64,000 bases of DNA from Burkholderiales bacterium. GTDB lineage: Bacteria > Pseudomonadota > Gammaproteobacteria > Burkholderiales > JAEUOS01. Below the pieces are notes generated by a model. That model was not told where the DNA came from, made no database searches, and saw only the letters and a program-made list of their open reading frames with translations. The DNA is taken from the NCBI GenBank assembly GCA_016790635.1, contig JAEUOR010000046.1, positions 45,283 to 109,282 of the forward strand, in the 5' to 3' direction. Within the stretch, counting starts at the first letter, position 1. Every line of letters starts with the position of its first letter. Positions 17,401 to 24,643 of the stretch are shown piece after piece. The position numbers and the translations under genes were made by a program.

Positions 17401-20400
17401 CTGTAGTCGGTGATCGAAGTAGGCGTCTGGCCCACATAATTCGTGCTGACAGTCCAGGTCTCGATCCGGTTTTCCGCGGCGCGCCAGTCCAGGATCAGTG
17501 TTGTCCCGTAACGGGCGATGCCGGAAGCGGAGAAGTTGCGGACCATCAAATGACGGCCATCGACGATCGTCGCCTGGCCGCGCAGGTCGTCGACGAACAG
17601 GCGCATGCGGTCGCCCGACGATGCGCCATGCTCCAACACGACGCGGTGCCCCTGGCCATCGCCGACGTATTCGTCGTCACCAACCCCGCCCAGCGCTACG
17701 ACTTTGTAGTTGTTCCCCAAGCTGCTGCCGAAGGTATCGTTGCCTTGACGGCCGACATGGACCGTCTGGTCGCGCCATGTCCCGCCCGACAAACTGTCGT
17801 CGCCGCGGCCGAGTACCTTGGTGGCGTATGCCAAAGGAGCGGTCGCTCCCGATCGATACAGGTCGCGGAGCGCGCTGTCGCGCATGGCCGCATCGATATT
17901 GGCGCTGCTCGCCGATACGTCACTGAAGAACTGACGCACTTCCGAGGACTTGTAGCCGAGATCTTCCCAGGAAAGGTACTCGATATAGTCGGCGTATTGA
18001 CTGAGCAGGCCCTGCACGCCGGCACGGTCCCACGTCTGGCTGCCGTTGGAGAAACTGTCGATACCGCCGCGTGCCGAGTCCAGCCAGTAAGGCAGGACGA
18101 CGAGGCGATTGGTCGCAAGGTCCCCCAGGATCAGCGTCGTGCCGTCGATGACGCCGATGGCCGAATAGATACTCGGGATTGCGAATCCGGGAAAATACAA
18201 AGTGTCGCCGCCGCCAGAGTCCGCGTCGTAAATGAAATTGACCCCGGGGCCCGATCGAGCCGTCACGGTGTAGGTATCGGCGCCCGCACCGCCAACAAGG
18301 ACCGCTCCGGACGCGGGGAAGTCGATATATAACTGGTCGTTGCCGGCAGCGCCGAAATAGGTCGTGAAACTGTCCCCGACCAGGACGTCTCCGGCCGATG
18401 TCCCAAAAACGTCTTGGTCGGCCAGCGGCAAGAAAGATGTCGTATCGATGGTGGCCCAGTTGCTCCATGCGGAGCCGTCGAAGACCTGCACCTGGAAACT
18501 GTCGGGGACTCCCGGACTCCCGTTGCCGACGAAACTGACACTGCCGATCTCGGCGGCGGGCACATCGATATTGACGCGCGTCTGCTGCCAGTTGCCATCG
18601 CGCGTGAAGCCGCCAGCACCGGTTGTCGGATCCCAGAAACGATAGATGGTCGGTCGGTCGCCGTCCGCGTCAGTCACCGTAAAGAGCGTGGTCGGATCGA
18701 GGCTGCTGTACAGGCGCAGAAGGATGTTGTTCGAAGCGACCACCGGTGCCCGGTTCGGTGCCCGGGTGACGAGGTTGAAGCCAGCAGTATTGCTCCAGCC
18801 GTAGCCGTCGTGGGCCCGCACGCTGAAGGTGTCGGTGCCGTTGTTGGCCCCGCCCTGCACCCAGACGTTGCCCAGTTCCCCGGCATTGACGGTGAGGGTC
18901 CCGCCCTGCACCAGGTAGGAGCCCCCGTACCAGAGTTGCGTGCTGCCGGTATTGGCGTTGCCGTCGGTGAGCTGGTATTGCGTCGGGCTATCGCCGTCGC
19001 CGTCGGTCACCACGATGCCAAAGTCACTGGCCTTGATCCACTGTCCGCTGGCAATGTTGCGGTTCGGTACGCTCACCGTCGGCAGGACGTTGCTCGAACG
19101 CACACTCTGCTGCGCCCAGTTGATCTCCGCGCTCCAGGCCTGCCCATCGTAGACCGAGAACCACACCGGGTTACCGCCGGCGGTGGCGCCGCCGGTGTAG
19201 CTGAGTTGGGCGAGACTGCCGTTGATGCTGACCTGCACCCCTTCGGCCTGGCGCACCCCGTTGACACTGAAGTAGCCACCTCCCGCCGTATCCCAGAATC
19301 GGTAAGCAGTCACGGGGTCGCCGTCAGCGTCGCTGACGTTGATCAGGGTGCTCGCCGCCACGGTGGCACCCACGCCCACGCCGGTTCCGGTGCTGGTCAC
19401 GACCGGCGCCCGGTTGGGTGCGCGAACGACAAGGTTGAAGCCGGCGGTATCGCTCCAGCCGTAGCCGTCGTGGGCCCGCACGCTGAAGGTGTCGGTGCCA
19501 TTGTTGGCCCCGCCCTTCACCCAGACGTTGCCCAGTTCCCCGGCATTGACGGTGAGAGTCCCGCCCTGCACCAGGTAGGAGCCCCTGTGCCAGAGTTGCG
19601 TGCTGCCCGCGTTGGCGTTGCCGTCGGTGATCTGGTACTGCGTCGGGCTATCGCCGTCGCCGTCGGTCACCACAATCCCAAGGTCGCTGGCCTTGATCCA
19701 CTGCCCGCTGGCGATGTTGCGGTTCGGCACGCTCACCGTCGGCAGGACGTTGCTCGAACGCACGGTTTGCTGGTTCCAGCTTGTCCCGGCGCTCCAGGCC
19801 TGCCCATCGTAGACCTGCGCCCAAAGGAGCTCGCCGCCTGGACGATTGGCGCCGGTGTAGAGCAGCAGAGACAGGTTGTTGGCTGAAACTTCGATCGTCT
19901 GTCCAGGCGCCTGCAACTGGCCGTTCAGAGTGAAGTAGCCGCCACCTACCGGGTCGGAAAAGCGGTAGGCCGTGATGATGTCGCCATCCTGATCCGAATA
20001 ACGGATCAAGGAGTCGGACCTGACTGTCTCATTGGTCGAGACGCTGACACCCGCACCGACAACGACAGGAGCACGATTGGGCAGGCGCGAGATCAGGCTG
20101 AATCTGCTCCATTCGGACCAGCCGATTCCGTCGTTGGCCCGCACGCTGATCGTTTCCGTCCCGTTCTCGGTGGCGCCGCGGATCCACACCTTGTCAAGGT
20201 CGCCCGCACTCACGGTCAAGGAGCCCGCCTGGGGCAGATCGGCGCCGCCAAACCAGAGGCGCGCGCTGGTCGCTGCGGCACCGTCATCCCTGAACTCGTA
20301 CTGCGCGGCCGCATCGCCATCGAAGTCGTAGTACACGATGTTTACGGCACTTCCGCGCAGCCACTGACCGGCGCTCAGGAGATAGCCGGCCTCCGCGTAA

Positions 20401-23084
20401 ACGGTCGGCAGTGCGTTGCTCAGCCGAGTGGTCCTTTGACTCCAACTCGTCCACGCACTCCACACCGTGCCGTCGTAGACCTGCGCGGAAAGCGTTTCGA
20501 CGCCTTCCCGATCGCCGCCGAAGTAGTGCAGGTCGGCAAACTCGGCCGCTGTCACCTCGAAGGCTTGCCCCTGGGCGTAGTTGTTGAAATTGTCAGGGCT
20601 GCCTATGGGCAGGCTGAAATATCCGCCCCCCACCGTGTCGAGAAAGCGGTAGCGGACCGGGCTGTCGCCGTCAGCGTCGGTAACGTTGATGAGGCTGCTG
20701 ACCACGATCCGGCCGCTGCGAAACACACTCTGGCCGGTCGCGGTCAAGACAGAAGCTCGGTTGGGCGCGCGCGTGACGACCTCGAAATCGGCCCACTCCG
20801 ACCAGGCCAAACCATCGCTGATGCGCACGCGAAATACGTCTGTCCCGTTGTTGCTGCCACCCTGCATCCAGAGGCTGCCGAGATCGGCCGCGTCAACCGT
20901 AACCGTTGCACCCTGCTGGAGATAAGCGCCGCGCCACAGGATCGCGCTCCCCGTGGTGGTGGTGCCGTCGGAAAACTGGTACTGGGTCGTGGCGTCGCCA
21001 TCGGCGTCGCTCCTCACCATCTCCAAATCGCTCGCCTTGAACCATTGGCCGCTGGTCAGGTTGCGACGGGGTAGGCTAACCGTCGGCGCCCTGTTCTCGG
21101 GGAGTTGGAAGATCTGGTTCCAGCTCACCCATGCGCTCCAGCCTGCACCGTCGAATACCTGGGCCTGAAGTACTTCCTGGGCCAGCGGGAAGCCGCGGGC
21201 CGAGAAGTGATTGTTCGTATAGACCAGGTTGCCGATGTCTGCCGCGTCCACCTCGACGACCGTGCGCGGTGCAATCTCGCTTCCCCCAAGCGAGAAGAAT
21301 CCCATTCCGGCGCCCGAGTCCCAGAAACGATAGCGCCGCACGCCGTCGCCGTCGGCGTCGGTCACGGTCAACAAATTCTTGGCTGGTATATAGGTGCCTT
21401 GAACCTGGGTGATGCCGGAATACGCTGCAACCGGCGCGACGTTGCCGCCGGAGCGCACGGTGAACTCATCGGGCTCGCTCCACTCGACGCCATCGAAGAC
21501 ACGCACCTGGAACCGATCGCGCGTGTCGCCGCCGCCGGAAAAGAAACTGACCGACGAGACCTGGTCGGGGCGCACGACTATGGTGCGACTCGCGCTCCCG
21601 CCCCCAGACTCGATCATGGTCGCCCCGCCGTCGGCCAAGTCGACGAATTCGTAGAGCTTGATCGGGTCACCATCAGCGTCGCTGGCCGTGAGCCCGAGTA
21701 GCGCGGCGCCGAACGCGTTTGCGGCCGGGTTGATCACGTTCCAGGCGGCCGTGACGACAGGACGTCGGTTGATCAACGCGCGCGCGTCCACATCGGCCTG
21801 CTGCCAGCTGCCGCCGCCGGAGAAGGTCCATTCGCCGACCGGCGGCGCGGCGCCATTGCCTTCCAGGAAAATCGCATCGACACCGCCGACCTGAAGGAGC
21901 AGGTTGTTGCCGCCGCGGATGATGCGCAGGTCGTTTTGCCCGATGCCGGGGCCGAAGTCGATGTCGATCGGGCCACCCGCGTCGGTGACCGAGTCCAGGC
22001 CATCGCCAGTGCGGTAGATCAACCGATCGCGTCCGGACCCGAGACTTACGATGTCGTTTCCGCCGCCGGGCGTGATGGTCTGGCCGGCATCGTCGCCGAA
22101 CAAGAACTCGCTATAGCGGGTGCCGATCAAGTTTTCGATCGTGACGTTGTAGGCGATGCCGATCGTTCCGCCTTCGCCGAACTGAGTCACTGCGCCCGCT
22201 CGCGCGTCCAGGCCGAAACGCGGGGAGTCCGAGGACGACCCGCCCTGATTCGAAATCCAACCCGAGAAATCCAGGGTGTCGTTGCCCCCGGCATCCCAGA
22301 TGGTACGGATGCGGCCGTCGTTGACGATGTGGTAGACATCGTCACCCGCGCCGGTGCTCATGTTGGCGCCGTACAGATACTGGATCGCGAGGATGTCCAA
22401 CGGCATCGGCGTTTCGGGATTGCCCGCCGACAGGGCGCCGTCGCCCTCGTAACTCATGATCGTGTAGCGGACGTTGTCGTACTCGGAAAGCCCCAGGGCA
22501 AGGAAGGTGGGCCGATTGTTGCCGCCCGGGTCGTGCGGGTGCTTCAAGCCAAGTGAATGCCCGACCTCGTGGATCAGGTAAGAAAACGCAAGCCCGCCCG
22601 GTTCCCAATAGGGTTGCGAAAACGGGACGTAGGCATCCTCAAGGAAGATGTCGCCTTCGGGATTCGGGTAGGCGGAGACCGAGCCATGATCGACGATGAT
22701 CCGAATGGACTCCGCGCTTGCAGGGTCGGGGAACACACCGACCGCCGAGGCGCCTCCGAGCCGGGTACTGAGGTCCTCCCCATCGAGAATGATGGCCAGG
22801 TCGGCGGTGCTGCTCGCATAGTGGCTGGAACCGCCGTTGTCGACAAACTGAAAAGTGACGTTGGCGACATCAGACCAGCGGGCGAGCGCCGCAGCGACAT
22901 CGGCTCTGCGTTCGGAGGTCCAACTGCCGGCTTGAAATCCGCTCAGGTTCAGGGAATACGTGAGCGTGCGGGAGTCACCCGCGAATGTCCATATGCTCCC
23001 TTGGAGGAGTCCATTGATGCGGTTGTCGATCGCAGCGTTGCCGCTCGACGACGATGCCACATTCGTGGATGGCGTGGCCAACAC
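14451..23084 (-). CDS. Giant repeat protein RepB with N-terminal serralysin-like metalloprotease, predicted type I secretion substrate
   Basis: 2877 residues with no signal peptide. Residues ~30-245 resemble an M10 serralysin catalytic domain: HEVGHSLGLKH (H172, E173, H176, G179, H182) and the Met-turn YTIMSYEG (Met 210). Residues ~315-410 hold RTX-like turns (GGGNDIVSLGSGRD). Then follow ten ~110-aa repeats (~440-1550), a central domain matching that of RepA (GGAGADTY, GGVGDDEY; ~1555-1950), six ~107-aa repeats containing PLSSLF.VSD (~1955-2600) and a C-terminal beta domain ending NTRYRMDVTFQ. Catalytic Zn binding and secretion by the adjacent exporter are strongly suggested. Serralysins are usually ~480 aa, so this is a very large fusion. 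The start is GTG 23084 or, with better spacing from the GGGAGGAA site, TTG 23081. Confidence 0.92.
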   Translation of the reverse strand: MLATPSTNVASSSSGNAAIDNRINGLLQGSIWTFAGDSRTLTYSLNLSGFQAGSWTSERRADVAAALARWSDVANVTFQFVDNGGSSHYASSTADLAIILDGEDLSTRLGGASAVGVFPDPASAESIRIIVDHGSVSAYPNPEGDIFLEDAYVPFSQPYWEPGGLAFSYLIHEVGHSLGLKHPHDPGGNNRPTFLALGLSEYDNVRYTIMSYEGDGALSAGNPETPMPLDILAIQYLYGANMSTGAGDDVYHIVNDGRIRTIWDAGGNDTLDFSGWISNQGGSSSDSPRFGLDARAGAVTQFGEGGTIGIAYNVTIENLIGTRYSEFLFGDDAGQTITPGGGNDIVSLGSGRDRLIYRTGDGLDSVTDAGGPIDIDFGPGIGQNDLRIIRGGNNLLLQVGGVDAIFLEGNGAAPPVGEWTFSGGGSWQQADVDARALINRRPVVTAAWNVINPAANAFGAALLGLTASDADGDPIKLYEFVDLADGGATMIESGGGSASRTIVVRPDQVSSVSFFSGGGDTRDRFQVRVFDGVEWSEPDEFTVRSGGNVAPVAAYSGITQVQGTYIPAKNLLTVTDADGDGVRRYRFWDSGAGMGFFSLGGSEIAPRTVVEVDAADIGNLVYTNNHFSARGFPLAQEVLQAQVFDGAGWSAWVSWNQIFQLPENRAPTVSLPRRNLTSGQWFKASDLEMVRSDADGDATTQYQFSDGTTTTGSAILWRGAYLQQGATVTVDAADLGSLWMQGGSNNGTDVFRVRISDGLAWSEWADFEVVTRAPNRASVLTATGQSVFRSGRIVVSSLINVTDADGDSPVRYRFLDTVGGGYFSLPIGSPDNFNNYAQGQAFEVTAAEFADLHYFGGDREGVETLSAQVYDGTVWSAWTSWSQRTTRLSNALPTVYAEAGYLLSAGQWLRGSAVNIVYYDFDGDAAAQYEFRDDGAAATSARLWFGGADLPQAGSLTVSAGDLDKVWIRGATENGTETISVRANDGIGWSEWSRFSLISRLPNRAPVVVGAGVSVSTNETVRSDSLIRYSDQDGDIITAYRFSDPVGGGYFTLNGQLQAPGQTIEVSANNLSLLLYTGANRPGGELLWAQVYDGQAWSAGTSWNQQTVRSSNVLPTVSVPNRNIASGQWIKASDLGIVVTDGDGDSPTQYQITDGNANAGSTQLWHRGSYLVQGGTLTVNAGELGNVWVKGGANNGTDTFSVRAHDGYGWSDTAGFNLVVRAPNRAPVVTSTGTGVGVGATVAASTLINVSDADGDPVTAYRFWDTAGGGYFSVNGVRQAEGVQVSINGSLAQLSYTGGATAGGNPVWFSVYDGQAWSAEINWAQQSVRSSNVLPTVSVPNRNIASGQWIKASDFGIVVTDGDGDSPTQYQLTDGNANTGSTQLWYGGSYLVQGGTLTVNAGELGNVWVQGGANNGTDTFSVRAHDGYGWSNTAGFNLVTRAPNRAPVVASNNILLRLYSSLDPTTLFTVTDADGDRPTIYRFWDPTTGAGGFTRDGNWQQTRVNIDVPAAEIGSVSFVGNGSPGVPDSFQVQVFDGSAWSNWATIDTTSFLPLADQDVFGTSAGDVLVGDSFTTYFGAAGNDQLYIDFPASGAVLVGGAGADTYTVTARSGPGVNFIYDADSGGGDTLYFPGFAIPSIYSAIGVIDGTTLILGDLATNRLVVLPYWLDSARGGIDSFSNGSQTWDRAGVQGLLSQYADYIEYLSWEDLGYKSSEVRQFFSDVSASSANIDAAMRDSALRDLYRSGATAPLAYATKVLGRGDDSLSGGTWRDQTVHVGRQGNDTFGSSLGNNYKVVALGGVGDDEYVGDGQGHRVVLEHGASSGDRMRLFVDDLRGQATIVDGRHLMVRNFSASGIARYGTTLILDWRAAENRIETWTVSTNYVGQTPTSITDYSFDQFAALIDGLTLPSVTWERIDGVTTQWNNFITQAQAAEAAATSNRVPTIAGTGAAIGFATRTPLSSLFSVSDDDGQTMSTYVVGNLSAGGRLWSNGASVAVPGGGLEISASGLASYQVSSDGLASSVTLSIRAFDGYDWSSEITLTAAAPINVVPIVIGTSASIGFLRGTPLSSLFSVRDPDGQPIVTYRLTDLSAGGRLRYNEGPSPNLNEGTWITAEQLPFYSLASDGNAASVSFAMDAFDGYGWSGATPFTVMAAVNAVPTITGTGIGVGYATRTPLSSLFSVSDPEGQAMTTYRVTNLTGGARLWRDDYGFPVANSGEFVITAVELNSYRVYSDGSTGSISLSISAFDGFGWSAAVTLTAASPINMVPTVAGTGAAVGYATRSPLSSLFTVSDPEGHVTTAYRVGGLSGDARLWRAGIPVHVPSEGIEISAADLDSYRISSGGFATSISLAVSASDGYGWSNPTTLTAAAPVNALPTVTTTGLQVGYRSPGGLGALIVASDPEGRAITQYRVEPAGPGTLLWYDGARVFSVPQGGVFVSADALFSYGFSSNGDVDAIAFNVSAYDGYGWSTPERLTVGAVRNSVPVVTSANRTIEGASRVPLATLFSVSDANGDAMTSYRVEAPNGGLLWYRGAVRSESSIVFNAAELPLFEVSGDGYSTAMTVSISAGDGYGSSALTAVQATINNPVPPSSVHAFGPTGPFNAVGSVATVASTVVIPRTQNGLEAFRLDSFVRINPGSEASIAGFQFQALGSNAGWPHGAYLQAGSTILTAYGSTEAPLDLFTANLDQAIYLRGRNYTNDTEAWRVRVLVNSTWSDWTSFSVVTGPGTADYLPPDFAVSVRPIVVGAAPATYVDWVGRGDSDAYRFSVGTSGSLHLDFSNLDDAVRIGLSRDLGGGNFQAVSSSSYSGAASVSLAGGFPGFPVIPGHPSAATLAAGGSATYNLTPGDYQLTLSAPLDPVYMSPLGNTRYRMDVTFQ
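15560..17270 (-). repeat. Tandem ~320-bp repeats encoding the C-terminal PLSSLF-type modules of RepB
   Basis: Six successive modules each begin N.VP followed by a short strand (NRVPTIAG, NVVPIVIG, NAVPTITG, NMVPTVAG, NALPTVTT, NSVPVVTS). Most continue with TPLSSLFSVSD and DGYGWS-type motifs about 107 residues apart. They are more divergent from each other than the ~341-bp units further upstream in the gene, so they look like an older expansion. Confidence 0.85.
18748..19088 (-). repeat. Inverted repeat unit, copy B2 (within repB)
   Basis: Minus-strand copy of the ~341-bp unit of repA (6404-6744 and 7067-7407), coding NRNIASGQWIKASDF-type sequence. It is separated by 660 bp from copy B1. Orientation is opposite to the repA copies, so the repA/repB pairs are long inverted repeats around the exporter genes. 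Confidence 0.9.
19408..19748 (-). repeat. Inverted repeat unit, copy B1 (within repB)
   Basis: Minus-strand copy of the ~341-bp unit. Compared by eye with repA copy A1 it differs at scattered, mostly third-codon positions and at a few residues (YLVQ versus HLAQ, VKGG versus VQGG). Confidence 0.9.
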
Positions 23085-23093
23085 TTCCTCCCG
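23085..23093 (-). promoter_or_regulatory. Ribosome binding site deciding the repB start
   Basis: On the minus strand the sequence GGGAGGAA directly precedes GTG (23084) and TTG (23081). The GTG is only about two bases from the GGAGG core, too close for good initiation. The TTG is at five bases and is the better-spaced start. Confidence 0.6.
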
Positions 23094-23153
23094 ATTTACG
23101 GGGAAAGCATTCCGGCGCGCCCTGGCAAAAGCCGGCCTCCCCTGTCACCTCGA

Positions 23154-23180
23154 ATGCCTGGCTTCTTGCCAATCAGGCAT
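23154..23180. promoter_or_regulatory. Hairpin/inverted repeat in the repB upstream region, near a possible -10 element
   Basis: A perfect 7-bp inverted repeat (ATGCCTG / CAGGCAT, 13-nt loop) lies 70-96 bp upstream of repB. Just upstream of it on the minus strand is TATACT (23189-23194), a good -10 hexamer without an obvious -35. The hairpin would therefore fall in the 5' leader of the secretion operon and could be an operator or a leader structure. Nothing else is recognisable in the 393-bp gap between repB and rnpB. Confidence 0.3.
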
Positions 23181-23464
23181 GACCGTCGAGTATAGCCCGC
23201 GTGCAACCGCCTGCCGGGGCTTCCTGAGCCCAGGAAACAGGATTTTACGGTTGGTCAGTCGAGGCTTGCCGGTGCGGGCCACCCGAGGTCTACCTGACCA
23301 CCGGGAGGGCGGCATACGCAGGCACCATTCCACGCTGCGCATGTCGCGGTGCCAGGCGGGCGAACTGGAACGTCGAGCAGAGAACGGGCCGACACGACCA
23401 TAGCACCTGGCCCGCTCCCGGAGTCGATGGTTCGATCCCGCCGGAAAGTACAGTCAATCCGCCT

Positions 23465-23470
23465 AGAATC
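23465..23470 (+). promoter_or_regulatory. Probable -10 element of rnpB
   Basis: TAGAAT ends seven bases before the predicted 5' end of RNase P RNA at 23478, the normal distance for a sigma-70 -10 box. The -35 region is weak; no close match to TTGACA is seen 16-18 bp upstream. Confidence 0.5.
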
Positions 23471-23477
23471 ACGCCCG

Positions 23478-23806
23478 GAAGCAAGCCGGACGGTCGCCGG
23501 CGGCGCGGGCAACCGCGGCGCGGGAGGAAAGTCGGGGCACCACAGAGCAGGGTAGCGGCTAACGGCCGCCCGCGGCGACGCGAGGACCAGGGCCACAGAG
23601 ACGAGCAAGCGCGGCAACGCGTGGACGTGAAACGCGGCAACCTCTACCCGGTGCAACACCAAATAGGCAGGCGCTGACGCTGCTCGTCGAGCTTGCGGGT
23701 AGGTGGCTTGAGCCGCCGGGCGACCGGCGGCCTAGAGGAATGGCCGTCATAGGGTCGACCGCGAGGAAGACCCCGTAACAGAACCCCGCTTACAGGCTTG
23801 TCTTCC
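23478..23806 (+). ncRNA. rnpB: RNase P RNA (bacterial type A)
   Basis: The catalytic RNA that trims tRNA 5' leaders. Recognised from conserved blocks in order: GGAGGAAAGTC, CACAGAG, ACCAAATAGGC, GGTGGCTTGAGCC, GGCCTAGAGGAATG and the 3' block ACAGAACCCCGCTTACAGG. The ends pair as helix P1 (GGAAGCAAGCC at 23478-23488 with GGCTTGTCTTCC at 23795-23806, one bulge), which sets the borders. Length is 329 nt, shorter than the ~377 nt of E. coli. The shortening falls between CACAGAG and ACCCGG: only about 45 nt separate these blocks, and the usual GGUAAGAG and GGUAAAC strings of P11/P12 are not found. It is flanked by repB (divergent) and vapC (convergent). Confidence 0.93.
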
Positions 23807-23852
23807 ACAACATTCACGCGCGGCCACCCTCGACCCGGCCGCCGCGCGGCGC

Positions 23853-24248
23853 TCAAACCGGAATCAGCGTGATATCCGCCAGGCCAGCTTTGCCGGCGCG
23901 TTTGGCGAGCGCCTTGTCGAATGTCGCGAAGGTCTCCCCCGGTGCGCGCTGCTTGGCGTGCAAGGCATCGGCGAAGTCGATTCCCGCCGCGTAGGCATCC
24001 AGCGCGCGGGTGATCAGCGTCGGCTCGGCAGCCTCGATGTTCTCCAGCTCGAAGAGCGAGCGGAACGACGCCGCGATCGTAGCGGCTTCCAGTCCATAAC
24101 CGGCGCGTAGCACCCATTCGCATTCCAGCAGGACGGTGGCGGCGACACGGCAGGGCCCGGAGGCGACCAGGCGCTCAGCCGCTTGCGCCTGCTTCGCATC
24201 GTCACCCAAGATCAGCCGGACGACGACGTTGGTGTCCAGCGAAGTCAT
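23853..24248 (-). CDS. vapC: PIN-domain ribonuclease toxin VapC
   Basis: A 131-residue PIN-domain protein. It has the acidic metal-binding set expected for VapC: Asp5 in SLDTNVVVR, Glu42 in LLECEW, Asp91/Asp94 in IDFADALHA and Asp111 in FATFDKAL. VapC toxins cleave specific RNAs, often initiator tRNA or rRNA, when freed from their antitoxin. Its start codon overlaps the antitoxin stop by 4 bp (ATGA), the standard coupled arrangement. It ends 46 bp from the 3' end of rnpB on the opposite strand. Confidence 0.93.
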   Translation of the reverse strand: MTSLDTNVVVRLILGDDAKQAQAAERLVASGPCRVAATVLLECEWVLRAGYGLEAATIAASFRSLFELENIEAAEPTLITRALDAYAAGIDFADALHAKQRAPGETFATFDKALAKRAGKAGLADITLIPV

Positions 24249-24517
24249 CGGCCGGGCTTGCGTCGCGCCGCCTCGCGCGCGACGGCGGCATCCATCTCCG
24301 CGATGCTCAAGGCTTTGCCACGATAAGCCACCCGCGCGCGGATCGCCGCGAGTCCCGCGGCCAGCGGCGTCTTGGCGCCGGCCGGGAGCGGCGCCAGAAG
24401 CACACCCTCCGGGGTATCGCGCACCTCGAGCCGGGTGCCGGATGCCCAGCGGCGCGCATCGCGCACCGCTTTCGGGATGATCACCTGCCCCTTGCTCGAC
24501 AGAATGGTGGAGGTCAT
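24245..24517 (-). CDS. vapB: AbrB/SpoVT-type antitoxin VapB
   Basis: A 90-residue protein. The N-terminal half is a swapped-hairpin AbrB DNA-binding domain (STILSSKGQVIIPKAVRDA), and the C-terminal half is a charged tail that would wrap the toxin. The frame stays open far upstream, but the start is set at the ATG at 24517 because the AbrB domain begins there and a palindromic operator lies immediately upstream. It should neutralise VapC and, with it, repress its own promoter. Confidence 0.92.
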   Translation of the reverse strand: MTSTILSSKGQVIIPKAVRDARRWASGTRLEVRDTPEGVLLAPLPAGAKTPLAAGLAAIRARVAYRGKALSIAEMDAAVAREAARRKPGR

Positions 24518-24531
24518 GGCTGCCTCGTAAT

Positions 24532-24549
24532 GTAAGATTCTCATCTTAC
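24532..24549. promoter_or_regulatory. Palindromic operator of vapBC
   Basis: A perfect inverted repeat GTAAGAT-TCTC-ATCTTAC, centred about 23 bp upstream of the vapB ATG. On the minus strand it contains TAAGAT, a fair -10 hexamer, so a VapBC complex bound here would block transcription. The region (24518-24643) is shared with the divergent dehalogenase gene. Confidence 0.65.
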
Positions 24550-24643
24550 CATCTCCGTCCACGCGCGGCCAGGCGCGCTGCCGGCCGGTTTCCCGGGCGT
24601 TCTGGCGGCCGCGGTACGCGACGTTTGCGATAATCGTCGCCCC

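Noticed and set aside
14451..23084. The regular ~320- to 660-bp repeats as a CRISPR-like or intergenic repeat array
   Set aside because: They are protein-coding modules in one continuous frame with period set by whole codons.
23425..23445. GGTTCGATCCC string suggesting a tRNA T-arm
   Set aside because: The flanking stem does not pair and no acceptor, D-arm or anticodon arm can be drawn.
23255..23662. Overlapping open frames across the rnpB region
   Set aside because: The sequence is explained by RNase P RNA blocks and P1 pairing; the peptides are Arg/Pro-rich and resemble nothing.
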